Of a DNA stretch of 64,000 bases, positions 35,369 through 43,481 are shown in pieces (within the stretch, counting starts at the first letter, position 1; each line of letters begins with the position of its first letter). The notes beneath the pieces were generated by a model, which was given only the letters and a program-made list of their open reading frames with translations, was not told the DNA's origin and did not search any database. The stretch lies in assembly GCA_020631815.1 (NCBI GenBank), contig JACKGW010000005.1, forward strand, positions 124,001 to 188,000, in the 5' to 3' direction. This stretch comes from Planctomycetota bacterium. GTDB lineage: Bacteria > Planctomycetota > PLA2 > JAEUHO01. Both the position numbers and the translations under genes were made by a program.

Positions 35369-36133
35369 CTAGGGGGTGGGGAGGGCGAGCGGGGCGGGCG
35401 TTGGGTTCGGCGTCAGGTCGACGACGCGTCGGCCGAACCGCTGCTCGACCCGCACGCCTCGCCTGGACCACGCGGGGCCGTAGAGGTCGTCGAGCAGCCC
35501 GAGCGCGCGTGGCATGGGGAGGGAGCGGCCCGCCAGCGGACGGTCGACGAGGGGGAGGACCCTCTCCAGCGCGGGCCGGACGGCGATCTCGGGGTCGTCG
35601 GCGACGAGCACGTCGCCGCACCGCCGCCAGAGCTCCACGTCGACGCCGACGGCATTGGCTCGGCTGGCCTGCACGCGGACGAGATGAGGCGTGGTGGGGC
35701 CGCGCGGCCGCAGATGGCGGCCCGCCTGGGTAGCCAGCGGCGCGAGGACCTCGACGAGGTCTCCGAACGGCACGTCCACCACGACGAGGTCGAGGTCGCG
35801 GTCCCACGGCACCAGATCTCCGCGCCGTGCCGAGCCCAGGAAGCCACCCCAGAACACGAACCACGTCCAGCCGGTGCGCGCCAGGCGCGCGACGACGTCG
35901 TCCAGGACGTCCAGCAGATGCTCGCGACAGCACGCGGGTGTGTCGTGCCCCAGCACGTGGTGGCGGTAGCCGCGGACCGCGAAGTTCTTCGCACACGCGG
36001 GCTCGTCCAGCGTGCAACGTGCGCGCGCGGCGCGGCCGCGGACCCCATGGGCCGCCGCGTGCCAGGCGATCTGGGCACCGTAGTGGCACCATCGCTCGAC
36101 TTGCTTGGCCGATGTCTCGCGGGACCGGGCCAT
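35369..36133 (-). CDS. LicD-like nucleotidyltransferase-fold protein
   Basis: 254 aa from the ATG at 36133, chosen for the GGGGGA 5-10 bases upstream; an in-frame start at 36184 is possible. The core FWGGFLGSARRGDLVPWDRDLDLVV fits the LicD/fukutin pattern 'GTLLG..R....IPWD.D.D', with the metal-binding Asp pair in WDRDLD. LicD enzymes transfer phosphocholine or other phospho-groups to surface glycans. A Cys/His-containing N-terminal part (RCTLDEPACAKNF, CCREHLLDVLDD) is typical of the long LicD group. No glycan cluster is nearby, so the substrate is unknown. The stop lies about 45 bp from the preceding gene's start on the same strand. Confidence 0.7.
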   Translation of the reverse strand: MARSRETSAKQVERWCHYGAQIAWHAAAHGVRGRAARARCTLDEPACAKNFAVRGYRHHVLGHDTPACCREHLLDVLDDVVARLARTGWTWFVFWGGFLGSARRGDLVPWDRDLDLVVVDVPFGDLVEVLAPLATQAGRHLRPRGPTTPHLVRVQASRANAVGVDVELWRRCGDVLVADDPEIAVRPALERVLPLVDRPLAGRSLPMPRALGLLDDLYGPAWSRRGVRVEQRFGRRVVDLTPNPTPAPLALPTP

Positions 36134-36234
36134 GGCGTTCCCCCAGGACACACCTACGTAGCCGTGGGCGACTACCTGTCGCAAGGGGGAAGTGCGAGCA
36201 GGGGATCAAGACGGACGACCACGCACCCGCTGAA

Positions 36235-36264
36235 TTGACGCGACCCCGGCCATGGGTCTAGCGT
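36235..36264 (+). promoter_or_regulatory. Putative promoter of the GlsB/YeaQ-type gene
   Basis: TTGACG at 36235-36240 and TAGCGT at 36259-36264 with an 18-bp spacer, 26 bp ahead of the ATG at 36291. The -10 is similar in form to TATCGT before hemA and TAGCGT before tetR. Confidence 0.5.
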
Positions 36265-36290
36265 CCAGGGCTCACACCTGGAGCCCAGCC

Positions 36291-36584
36291 ATGCCTCACG
36301 ACCTGATCGCGGCCGCCTACCCCTTCGACAGCATCGAACACACGATCGTCTTCCTCGTGATCGGTGGCCTGATCGGTTGGCTGGCCAGCATCCTGATGAA
36401 GACGAACGGCCAGATGGGCCTGCTGGCCAACATCCTGGTGGGGGTCGCCGGCGCCTACATCGGCGGCTGGCTGGGCGGCGTCTTGGGCATCTCGGTGTCG
36501 GGTTGGGTCGGCGCGGCCCTCTTGGCGCTTGGCGGCGCCGTGCTGCTGATCATCGTGCTGCGCTTCCTGCGGGTCCTGAAGTAG
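36291..36584 (+). CDS. GlsB/YeaQ/YmgE-family small membrane protein
   Basis: A 97-aa protein of the transglycosylase-associated family, with three hydrophobic helices. It has the family's GGLIGWLASILMKTNGQMGLLANILVG signature (the 'G..a..l.........N...GI.GA..G' layout) and GAYIGGWLGG. Members are small stress- or envelope-linked membrane proteins of poorly known role; the old link to murein transglycosylase is indirect. The start is the ATG at 36291 after TGGAG, and a good promoter lies just upstream. It is convergent with yjbQ, 6 bp apart. Confidence 0.88.
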   Translation: MPHDLIAAAYPFDSIEHTIVFLVIGGLIGWLASILMKTNGQMGLLANILVGVAGAYIGGWLGGVLGISVSGWVGAALLALGGAVLLIIVLRFLRVLK

Positions 36585-36590
36585 GCCCCC

Positions 36591-37010
36591 TCAGCTCCCC
36601 ACGACCGTCAGCGCCACCCGGCGGCGGTGCGGCCGCGTGCGGTGTTCGGCCAGGTAGAGGCCCTGCCACGTGCCCAGGGCCAGCCGACCGCCGTGGACGG
36701 GAATCGTCTCCGACGTCTTCGTGACGACGCTGCGCAGGTGCGCCGCCATGTCGTCGGGTCCTTCGGCGTCGTGGGTGTAGCGCGGGTCGCCGTCGGGGGC
36801 CAAGCGCTCGAGCCACGCCAAGAGGTCGCGGCGGGCGCTCGGGTCGGCGTTCTCCTGGATCAACAAGCTGCACGAGGTGTGCTGGCAGAAGACGACGACG
36901 AAGCCCGTCGTGACGCCCGCGCGCCGTACCGCGTGCTGCACGTCGGCCGTGATGTCGACGAGGCCGCGGCCCGTCGTGGCGACTTCGAGTCGTTCTTCAT
37001 GGCAATTCAT
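36591..37010 (-). CDS. YjbQ family protein (UPF0047)
   Basis: A 139-aa protein of the secondary thiamine-phosphate synthase YjbQ / UPF0047 family. It has the signature VVFCQHTSCSLLIQENADPSARRDLL and, later, DDMAAHLRSVVTKTSETIPV and GTWQGLYLAEHR, carrying the conserved His residues thought to bind metal and phosphate. The ATG at 37010 gives the usual length. Members show weak thiamin-phosphate synthase activity in E. coli genetics; the true role is unsettled. It is divergent from the DUF218 gene with 45 bp between. Confidence 0.92.
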   Translation of the reverse strand: MNCHEERLEVATTGRGLVDITADVQHAVRRAGVTTGFVVVFCQHTSCSLLIQENADPSARRDLLAWLERLAPDGDPRYTHDAEGPDDMAAHLRSVVTKTSETIPVHGGRLALGTWQGLYLAEHRTRPHRRRVALTVVGS

Positions 37011-37055
37011 CTCGTTTACCTCATGTCTTGCCGTGCGCGTCCGATCCTCCGTCAC

Positions 37056-38018
37056 ATGGCGCCTTCCCGACCCATGATCCTGGCCCGACGCGCATTGGAC
37101 GCCTGGGTCCTCGCGGTCGCGCTCTTCGCGCTCGTGGGTGTCGTGCGTCAGCTGACCGACGGGCACGATCGCATGGCGCTCTGGATCCAGGGCGGCGGCT
37201 TGCCGCGGATCGTGCTGACGGTGGTGACGGCCGCGTTCGGCCTCGCGGTCGTGACGCGCTGGCGGCATCGTCGCGGCCTGGCGGCGGCGCTCGCCTGCTT
37301 GGCGCTGGCCGATGCCGTACGGCTGTTCGGTCTCTCGCGTGCCGCGGCGGGCGTCATCCCCGGGTCGCCGGTCCCCGAGAGCCTTGTTCTCGCGATTCTG
37401 CTGGGGGCGTGGGCGGCCTTGCCGCCGCTGCCGCGGATCCGCGGGTTCGCAGGTCATGCCGGGTTGGCAGTCGCCGTGGTGGGCATGGGCTTCGTGTCCG
37501 TCTTGGGACATCTGCTCTGGATCGGAGGCACGCGCTTCGATCCCACGCGCGGCGACGCCATCGTCGTCCTCGGAGCGCGCGTGACCGACGACGGCCGCCC
37601 CTCGGGGGCGCTGACCGATCGCACCGTCGAGGCGTGCCGCGCCTATGCCGCGGGTGATCCCCGGCGCGCGCTCGTGCTCTCCGGGGGCCAGGGCGACGGT
37701 GCACCGCTCTCCGAGCCCGCGGCCATGGCGAAGATCTGCCAGGAGCGCGGCGTGCCGGCCGAGCGACTCCTGCTCGACGAGAGCGGCGTCACGACGGAGG
37801 CCACGGCGCGCGCGGTGGCCGAGATGGCGCGCGAGCGCGGCTGGACCAGCGTGCTCGTGGTGAGCCACGACTACCACGTGGCGCGCGTTCGCTGGGCGCT
37901 CGAGCGTGAGGGCATCGTCTCCTACACGCTGCCCTGCGAGGAAACGCACGCCTGGGGCTCCAAGCCCCTCGCCGTGTTCCGCGAGGTCGCCGCGTTCCTC
38001 GCGTACGTCCTGTTCTGA
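37056..38018 (+). CDS. DUF218 (YdcF/SanA-like) membrane protein
   Basis: 320 aa: four or five membrane helices (about residues 10-160), then a DUF218 domain starting at GDAIVVLGARVTDDGRPSGALTDR. It has LVLSGGQGDGAPLSEPAAM, the ES...T.TEA segment (LLDESGVTTEATARAV) and VVSHDYHVARVRWAL, all classic for the family. SanA and YdcF act in envelope integrity and bind nucleotide cofactors or cyclic precursors; the exact reaction is unknown. Start 37056 is preceded by GATCCT and no ribosome-binding site; an in-frame ATG at 37074 is the alternative. Confidence 0.9.
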   Translation: MAPSRPMILARRALDAWVLAVALFALVGVVRQLTDGHDRMALWIQGGGLPRIVLTVVTAAFGLAVVTRWRHRRGLAAALACLALADAVRLFGLSRAAAGVIPGSPVPESLVLAILLGAWAALPPLPRIRGFAGHAGLAVAVVGMGFVSVLGHLLWIGGTRFDPTRGDAIVVLGARVTDDGRPSGALTDRTVEACRAYAAGDPRRALVLSGGQGDGAPLSEPAAMAKICQERGVPAERLLLDESGVTTEATARAVAEMARERGWTSVLVVSHDYHVARVRWALEREGIVSYTLPCEETHAWGSKPLAVFREVAAFLAYVLF

Positions 38019-38142
38019 CCCAGGACGTCCAGCCCTCGCCTCCGGGCATCCTGTCGGGGAAGGCGCTTCTGTGGGGGGATCGTTGCGACGGGCCCTGCGC
38101 TCGCGCCATCATGCGGCCCCTCGACACCCCGGAGACCCTCCC

Positions 38143-39351
38143 ATGTCCGGCAAGGCCAAGTCCAAGCCCAAGTCCGCTCCCAAGCCCAAGCCGCTCAAGC
38201 TGCTCGACAAGGCCCTCGGGGCGCTGCGCACCATGGGCATCCTGCCCGCGGGCAACGAGCCCGCTCCGGTCGTCGCGCTGATCGAGCGCGTCGCGCCGCT
38301 CGATCCGGACACGGCAGCGCTCATCGCCCGCACGCTCTCGCAGGCCACGCTGTTCAACAAGGTGGTCCGCGAGGAGATCAGTGCCGTCTCCGTGGGCGAG
38401 CGCTACTCCGGCATCACCAACGCGTTCGACTCCATCCGCGAAGATGCCAAGCGCATGGTGGACCAGGTCGAGGACGGCAAGCTGAGCACGATGGAGCGCG
38501 TCTCCAACGTGTGGATGAAGGTCACGCGGGGCGACATCCCGGCGCGCTTCGACAAGATCCGCAAGACCTACCTCGACGTGGCAGGCGACACACGCGACCA
38601 GATCGAGCGTGAGCGTCGCGTCCTCGAGGCCTACGCCGACTTCCGCGGCGCGCTCAAGGAAGCCGAGATCCTCGGGTTCCGCCTGCTCAAGAAGGCCGAC
38701 GCCGAGCTCGAGCGCGACAAGAAGGCGCTGGCCAAGGCCGCCGACGCCGTGGGCAAGTTCAAGGGCAGCGACCGCGAGAAGGCCGCCCAGCTCGAGATGA
38801 CGCGCGACCTCGCCATGCGCGAGCTGCAGGACGAGGACAAGCGCTACCAGATCTGCAAGGACCTCGCCGAGAACCTCTCGATTGCCTACAACACGACCGA
38901 GGTGATCATGGCGCGGCTGCACCAGATCACGAGCGCCAAGGAGCGCGTCTACTCGCAGGCCGTGACCTTCTTCGGGACCAACGAGACGGTCTTCACGGCC
39001 CTGTCCGCGTCGTTCACGGGCATGAGCGGCCTGCACGAGGCCACGCAGACGCTCGAGGCCATGAAGAAGGGCATCGAGAAGAGCCTCGAGACCCTGGGCG
39101 ACGAAGGCACCAAGATCCAGGAGGCCGCCGTGAAGGCTGGCTACGGGCCCACCATCCGGGTCGAGTCCGTCAAGAAGCTGGTGGATGCGGTGGTGGCCTG
39201 GCAGCAGCGTTCGCGCGAGATCATCGCGGAGATGCGCGAGCTGAGCCGCAAGAACGAGGAAGAGGTGCGCGCCGCCGTGGAAGACGGCAAGCTGCGCATG
39301 ATCCGCCTGGAAGAGCAGGCGGCCGCACTGCCCGCGCCCACCAAGGCCTGA
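38143..39351 (+). CDS. TelA-like helical protein
   Basis: A 402-aa, almost wholly helical and charged protein. The N-terminus is Lys/Pro-rich (KSKPKSAPKPKP), followed by long coiled-coil stretches. The general pattern, including DIPARFDKIRKTYLDVAGDTRDQI, a long central coiled coil, an AYNTTEVIMARLHQITSAKE segment, and QQRSREIIAEMRELSRKNEEE near the end, resembles TelA/KlaA toxic-anion-resistance proteins. The match is by eye and weak in places. It heads a three-gene set with tiny gaps (12 bp, then overlap). GGAG lies 9 bases before the ATG. Confidence 0.6.
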   Translation: MSGKAKSKPKSAPKPKPLKLLDKALGALRTMGILPAGNEPAPVVALIERVAPLDPDTAALIARTLSQATLFNKVVREEISAVSVGERYSGITNAFDSIREDAKRMVDQVEDGKLSTMERVSNVWMKVTRGDIPARFDKIRKTYLDVAGDTRDQIERERRVLEAYADFRGALKEAEILGFRLLKKADAELERDKKALAKAADAVGKFKGSDREKAAQLEMTRDLAMRELQDEDKRYQICKDLAENLSIAYNTTEVIMARLHQITSAKERVYSQAVTFFGTNETVFTALSASFTGMSGLHEATQTLEAMKKGIEKSLETLGDEGTKIQEAAVKAGYGPTIRVESVKKLVDAVVAWQQRSREIIAEMRELSRKNEEEVRAAVEDGKLRMIRLEEQAAALPAPTKA

Positions 39352-39363
39352 TCCAGCCCCGCG

Positions 39364-40833
39364 ATGTCCTCGGACGCGCCCACGACCGACACCCTGCCCG
39401 CGCCCACGGACGCCGCTCCGCTGGACGAGGTCATGCTCGCCATGGATGTGGTGGACACGCTCCGCCACCAACGGGCGATCGTGGAAGCGGAGCTGGGCGA
39501 GGAAGGTCGCCGCGCCGCGCTCGTCGAGCGCGTCCGACGCATCTACGCGGACCAGGGCATCGAGGTCCCGGAAGAGGTGATCGAGGAGGGCGTCGAGGCG
39601 CTCGTGCGCGATCGCTTCGTCTACAGCCCGCCGGAGCGCACGTTCAGCGTGCGCCTGGCCGAGATGTACGTCGACCGCGGCAAGTGGTTCGTGCGACTGG
39701 GCGTGGTCCTGCTGCTCGGCCTGCTGGCTTTCGGCCTCGTCTCGTGGGACCGGTCACGCAAGGCGAAGGCGCGTCGCGAGGCGTACGCCGCGGCCCGCAC
39801 CGGCCTACGCGAAGACCTCGAGCGGGCGGGGCGTCGGCTTGAAGACCTCGAGCGTCAGCTACCCGGCCCCGACGACGAGGCGGGCCGCTGGCACGGCCTG
39901 AAGCAGGAGACGGGCGATGATCTCGCGGCCGCCCGCGTCCGTTGGATGCGGGTCACGGAGAGCCTCGCGGGGACGCTCGACGAGGACGCCTTCGACGCGG
40001 CGCCGAAGCAGCTCGAGGACGAGCTCGGCCGCGCGCGTCGCGACTTGGGTGTCGTGCAGTCTTCGCTTGGCGAGATCGCCGGCCGCCTCGACGTCGTCCG
40101 CGAGCTGGAGCTGGCGGCGCGTGCCGTCGGGATCGAGCTGGATCGCTTGGGCGGGCTCGCGCTGGACGACGGCACCCAGGCCCGGCTCAACCGCCTGCGG
40201 GACGAGGCCCTGGCGGCGATCGACCGCGGCGATGCGGCCGACAGCAAGAGCCGTGTCCAGGCGCTGCGCACGGCCGTTGGCGCCGTCTTGGGCACCGAGG
40301 CGCTCCGCGCGCAAGCGCGCCACGCCCTGGAGGTCGCGACGACGCGCGTGGGCCGGATGACGCTCGACGAGCGGGCCGCACCGCGGGTCGCCGATCGCAC
40401 GAAGGCCGTGCAAGGCGCCTTGGAGGCCGGCGACGACGCGACCCTGCGGAGCGCGCTGGAACAGCTGGAGCGTCTGCTCACGCGCCTCGAGCAGTCCTAC
40501 ACCCTGCGCATCGTCTCCCGGCCCGGCGAGCGCAGCGGCGTTTGGCGTACGCCCGTGGACCGCAACGACGTGCGCAGCTACTACATCATCGTCGAGGCCG
40601 TCGGTGAGGACGGACGTCTCGTGCCGCTGACCATCACCAGCGACGAAGACCAGCGCGTGTACACCGCGACGCGCTTTGGCGTTCGCGTGCCCGAGTCCGT
40701 CTACGAGCAGGTCAAGCGCGACAAGCAGGACAACGGCATCGTCGACAATGCCGACTTCGGTGCCAAGCGAGCGGGCGCCTACGAGCCGACCTACCGCTTC
40801 GAGACTGCTGGCGGGTGGATCGTGTCATGGTGA
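39364..40833 (+). CDS. Membrane-anchored coiled-coil protein, DUF6384-like
   Basis: 489 aa. The N-terminus (LDEVMLAMDVVDTLRHQRAIVEAEL, then IYADQGIEVPEEVIEEGVEAL) leads to one membrane helix at about 104-125 (WFVRLGVVLLLGLLAFGLV). A long coiled coil fills the middle. The conserved C-terminal domain from about 385 contains GVWRTP, YYIIVEAV, FGVRVPESVYEQVKRDKQDNGIV. I recall this layout as DUF6384, a family of unknown function; the name is from memory. The protein is probably an inner-membrane scaffold. It overlaps the next gene by 7 bp, so the set is translated together. Confidence 0.75.
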   Translation: MSSDAPTTDTLPAPTDAAPLDEVMLAMDVVDTLRHQRAIVEAELGEEGRRAALVERVRRIYADQGIEVPEEVIEEGVEALVRDRFVYSPPERTFSVRLAEMYVDRGKWFVRLGVVLLLGLLAFGLVSWDRSRKAKARREAYAAARTGLREDLERAGRRLEDLERQLPGPDDEAGRWHGLKQETGDDLAAARVRWMRVTESLAGTLDEDAFDAAPKQLEDELGRARRDLGVVQSSLGEIAGRLDVVRELELAARAVGIELDRLGGLALDDGTQARLNRLRDEALAAIDRGDAADSKSRVQALRTAVGAVLGTEALRAQARHALEVATTRVGRMTLDERAAPRVADRTKAVQGALEAGDDATLRSALEQLERLLTRLEQSYTLRIVSRPGERSGVWRTPVDRNDVRSYYIIVEAVGEDGRLVPLTITSDEDQRVYTATRFGVRVPESVYEQVKRDKQDNGIVDNADFGAKRAGAYEPTYRFETAGGWIVSW

Positions 40834-42341
40834 GCCGCGGGTCGGCCGTCCTCCGGGACATCGAGACCACCGTGGCCACCGGCGCGGAGATGGCCGAGCG
40901 GGCGGGGCGCGCGCTGCGCGCCACGGCGGATCGCATCGAGAAGATCCGCGAGGACGAACGTCGGCAGCTCGCAGACGTGGCGCGGGCCCGCTTCGACGCC
41001 TTGGAGGCCAAGCAGGTCACCGCCGACCTCGATGTGGTCGACCAGCGCGTGCTGGCGCTCTTGGCCGAGCGCGACGCGGCCCGCTTGGAGACCGAAGAGG
41101 GTGTCGCGGAAGCCACGGCCGATCGGGAGCGTCGCGAAGCGGTGCGCTTGGAGCGGCGGGCCGAGCTGGATGCAGCCGTGGCGGCGCTCGAGGACCGACG
41201 CGACACCGTGACGGAGACTCTCGCGGCCTCGCCGCGCCACGGCATGCTCGTGCAGCGTGCGGAGCGGGCAGCTGCCCAGGCCCAGGCCGCGCACGAGAAG
41301 GCGGAGGCCTCGGCGGCCGATCGCGCCGCCAAGGGTGAGCCCTACGAGAAGGACAAGCTGTTTAGCTACCTCTGGAAGCGTGGCTACCGCACGGAGCGCT
41401 ACCGCGCGAACGCCTTGATCCGCGCGCTGGACGGCTGGGTCGCCAAGCTGTGTCGCTACGACGGCGCGCGGCGCAACTACGCGCGGCTGCTGGAGATCCC
41501 CGTGCGCTTGGCCGAGCACGCCGAGCGCGCGGCGGCCAAGGCGGTTGCGGAGACGGAGGCGGTGGCGGCTTCGGTGGCGGACGCCGAGGAGCAGGCCGGA
41601 GTCCCCGAGCTTGTCGCGGACGTGGACGGCCGCGCCCTCGTGCTCACGAAGGCCGAGGAAGCCGTGGAGGAGGCCGAGGTGCGCATCGCCAAGGGACGCG
41701 AGCGCTTGGCGGCCTTCGATGCCGACGACGACGAGATCAGCCGCAAGGCCTACGGGCTGCTCTTGGCCCACGTCGAGTCCGAGCCGCTCGCCACCCTGCA
41801 GCGCGATGCGGCGGCCACGCCGACCAGCATGGACGACTTGGCCGTCAGCAGCTTGGCGGCGCTGCAGAACGAGCGCGCGAAGCTGGGCACGACATTGGCC
41901 CAGCAACAAGCCGAGCACCAGAAGGCGCTCGACGCCCTGGCCCAGGCCGAGGACGTGCGGCGACGCTTCCGACGCAACGACTACGACGCGTCCAACTCCG
42001 TGCTGAAGGGCGGGCTGGACTGGGGTCGCTTGCTGAACGGCGTGCTGACGGGTCTGGTCACGGCCGCCGAGATCTGGGCCACGATGAGCCGCAACCAGTG
42101 GTTCGAGACGCCGCCGGCATCGCGCCGTAGCGGCAGCTGGGGTGGCGGCTGGAGCTGGAGTGGTTCGTCGCGTGGCGGCGGGGGTCGCTCGAGCGGTGGT
42201 GGCTGGTCGTGGGGCGGAGGATCGTCCGGCGGTGGTCGCTCCTCCGGCGGCGGCTGGAGCGGTGGCGGATCGTCACGCAGCAGCGGCGGCAGCAGCAGCC
42301 GTGGGTCGAGTGGGGGGTTCCGCACCGGCGGCGGGTTCTAG
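40827..42341 (+). CDS. Coiled-coil protein with Gly/Ser/Trp-rich low-complexity tail
   Basis: 504 aa from the ATG at 40827 inside the previous stop; a GTG 12 bp earlier is possible. Residues 1 to about 190 are coiled coil. A conserved-looking block follows (YEKDKLFSYLWKRGYRTERYRANALIRALDGWVA), then more coiled coil to about 420. The last 75 residues are almost only Gly, Ser, Arg and Trp (WGGGWSWSG, SSGGGRSSGGGW, ending FRTGGGF). Such tails occur on TPM-type and other envelope proteins and may self-associate. No signal peptide or helix through the membrane is seen. It is the last gene of the three-gene set; the long inverted repeat downstream can end it. Confidence 0.78.
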   Translation: MVSRGSAVLRDIETTVATGAEMAERAGRALRATADRIEKIREDERRQLADVARARFDALEAKQVTADLDVVDQRVLALLAERDAARLETEEGVAEATADRERREAVRLERRAELDAAVAALEDRRDTVTETLAASPRHGMLVQRAERAAAQAQAAHEKAEASAADRAAKGEPYEKDKLFSYLWKRGYRTERYRANALIRALDGWVAKLCRYDGARRNYARLLEIPVRLAEHAERAAAKAVAETEAVAASVADAEEQAGVPELVADVDGRALVLTKAEEAVEEAEVRIAKGRERLAAFDADDDEISRKAYGLLLAHVESEPLATLQRDAAATPTSMDDLAVSSLAALQNERAKLGTTLAQQQAEHQKALDALAQAEDVRRRFRRNDYDASNSVLKGGLDWGRLLNGVLTGLVTAAEIWATMSRNQWFETPPASRRSGSWGGGWSWSGSSRGGGGRSSGGGWSWGGGSSGGGRSSGGGWSGGGSSRSSGGSSSRGSSGGFRTGGGF

Positions 42342-42354
42342 GTACGGGGCCAGG

Positions 42355-42450
42355 TACGGAGTCGGGTGAGATTCCACCTTCGGGCCGTAGTGCTCGTACC
42401 CATGCGGTGGCATGTCACGGCCCGAAGGTGGAATCTCACCCGACTCCGTA
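42355..42450. terminator. 34-bp perfect inverted repeat between convergent genes
   Basis: Arms at 42355-42388 and 42417-42450 are exact reverse complements, with a 28-base loop. The right arm runs into the last codons and stop of dus (42436-42438). It could serve as a two-way terminator, but such a long perfect stem without T tracts also suggests an inserted repeat. One arm's core recurs at 46801-46824. Confidence 0.7.
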
Positions 42451-43470
42451 CTCGGATCCGTAGAACTGCTCCAACACCGCGGCAAAGGCCTCGGGCGCAT
42501 GCGCGCGACCGAAGGCGTCGCGCACGGCGTTGCCGTCCGGATGGTGACGCGCGTACTTCACGGCATGTCGGCGGAGCGGCGTGAGCCAGCCGCGCTCGCC
42601 GTGGATCTCCAGCAGCAGGTCGCGGTGCGCCTCCAGGACCTCCCGCTGCTCGCTGATGCTCGGCGGCGTCGGCACGCGTCCGGCAGCGAGCTCCAGGCAG
42701 CTGCGGAAGATCCATGGGTTGCCGATGGCGCCGCGCGCCAGGGTCACGCCGTCGACACCCGTCTCGGCAAGCATCCGGATCGCATCCTCGGCGCTGAAGA
42801 GGTCGCCGCTGCCGAGGATGGTGCGGTCTCCCGCGTGGGCCTTCACGTCGCGCAGGAACGGCCAGCTGCTGGGACCGACGTACTTCTGCTCGACCGTGCG
42901 TCCATGGACCGTCACCGCGGCCACGCCCGCGTCGAACGCGCCGTCGAGGATGCGGAAGAACGACGTTCGGCTGGCCTCGGTGTCGTCGATGCCGCGACGC
43001 ATCTTCACCGTGACCGGGAGATGCTCGGGGACCGTTCGGCGAACGGTGCGCACGATGTCGAGCGCGACGTCGGGTTGACCCAGGTGGTATCCGCCGCGGC
43101 AGCCGCCCATCGCCGAACGCACGGGACAGCCGAAGTTGATGTCGATGGCGTCGTAGCCCGCCTCGACCAGACGCTCGGCCGCGGCCGGGAACTCGGCAGG
43201 CTCGCTGCCCATCAGCTGCGCACCGACGGGATGCTCCTCGTCGCCCACGACGAAGTGCCGAGCGCGGGCCGAGGCGCTACGCACCTCGCGCACGAAGCGG
43301 TCGATCAGGACCTCGTGCACCGTGTACGCCGCACCGTGGCGACGAGCGAGCACGCGCATCGGTCGGTCGCTGTAGCCGCTCAAGGCCGCTTGCACGAAGG
43401 GGCTCTCGAGGCGCAGCGCGCCCACGCGCAGCGTCGGGAGCTTGACGGCCAGCGGAGCATCGGGCGTCAC
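42436..43470 (-). CDS. dus: tRNA-dihydrouridine synthase
   Basis: An FMN enzyme that reduces uridine to dihydrouridine in the tRNA D-loop. 344 aa from the GTG at 43470; in-frame codons above it run into the preceding gene's end. Motifs: FVQAALSGYSDRPMR (FMN-site start), the active-site Cys in DINFGCPVRSAMGGCRGG, VTVKMRRGID, VTVHGRTVEQKY and ILGSGDLFSAEDA, GVTLARGAIGNPWIF. Subfamily (DusA, B or C) is not clear. It sits 11 bp after the DUF2339 gene on the same strand, so they are likely one transcript. Confidence 0.92.
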   Translation of the reverse strand: MTPDAPLAVKLPTLRVGALRLESPFVQAALSGYSDRPMRVLARRHGAAYTVHEVLIDRFVREVRSASARARHFVVGDEEHPVGAQLMGSEPAEFPAAAERLVEAGYDAIDINFGCPVRSAMGGCRGGYHLGQPDVALDIVRTVRRTVPEHLPVTVKMRRGIDDTEASRTSFFRILDGAFDAGVAAVTVHGRTVEQKYVGPSSWPFLRDVKAHAGDRTILGSGDLFSAEDAIRMLAETGVDGVTLARGAIGNPWIFRSCLELAAGRVPTPPSISEQREVLEAHRDLLLEIHGERGWLTPLRRHAVKYARHHPDGNAVRDAFGRAHAPEAFAAVLEQFYGSEYGVG

Positions 43471-43481
43471 GATCCAGGAGG

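Noticed and set aside
33551..36238. 895-codon open frame on the plus strand
   Set aside because: Antisense shadow of the fused MFS/aminopropyltransferase-like and LicD-like genes; composition is low-complexity and no motif is present.
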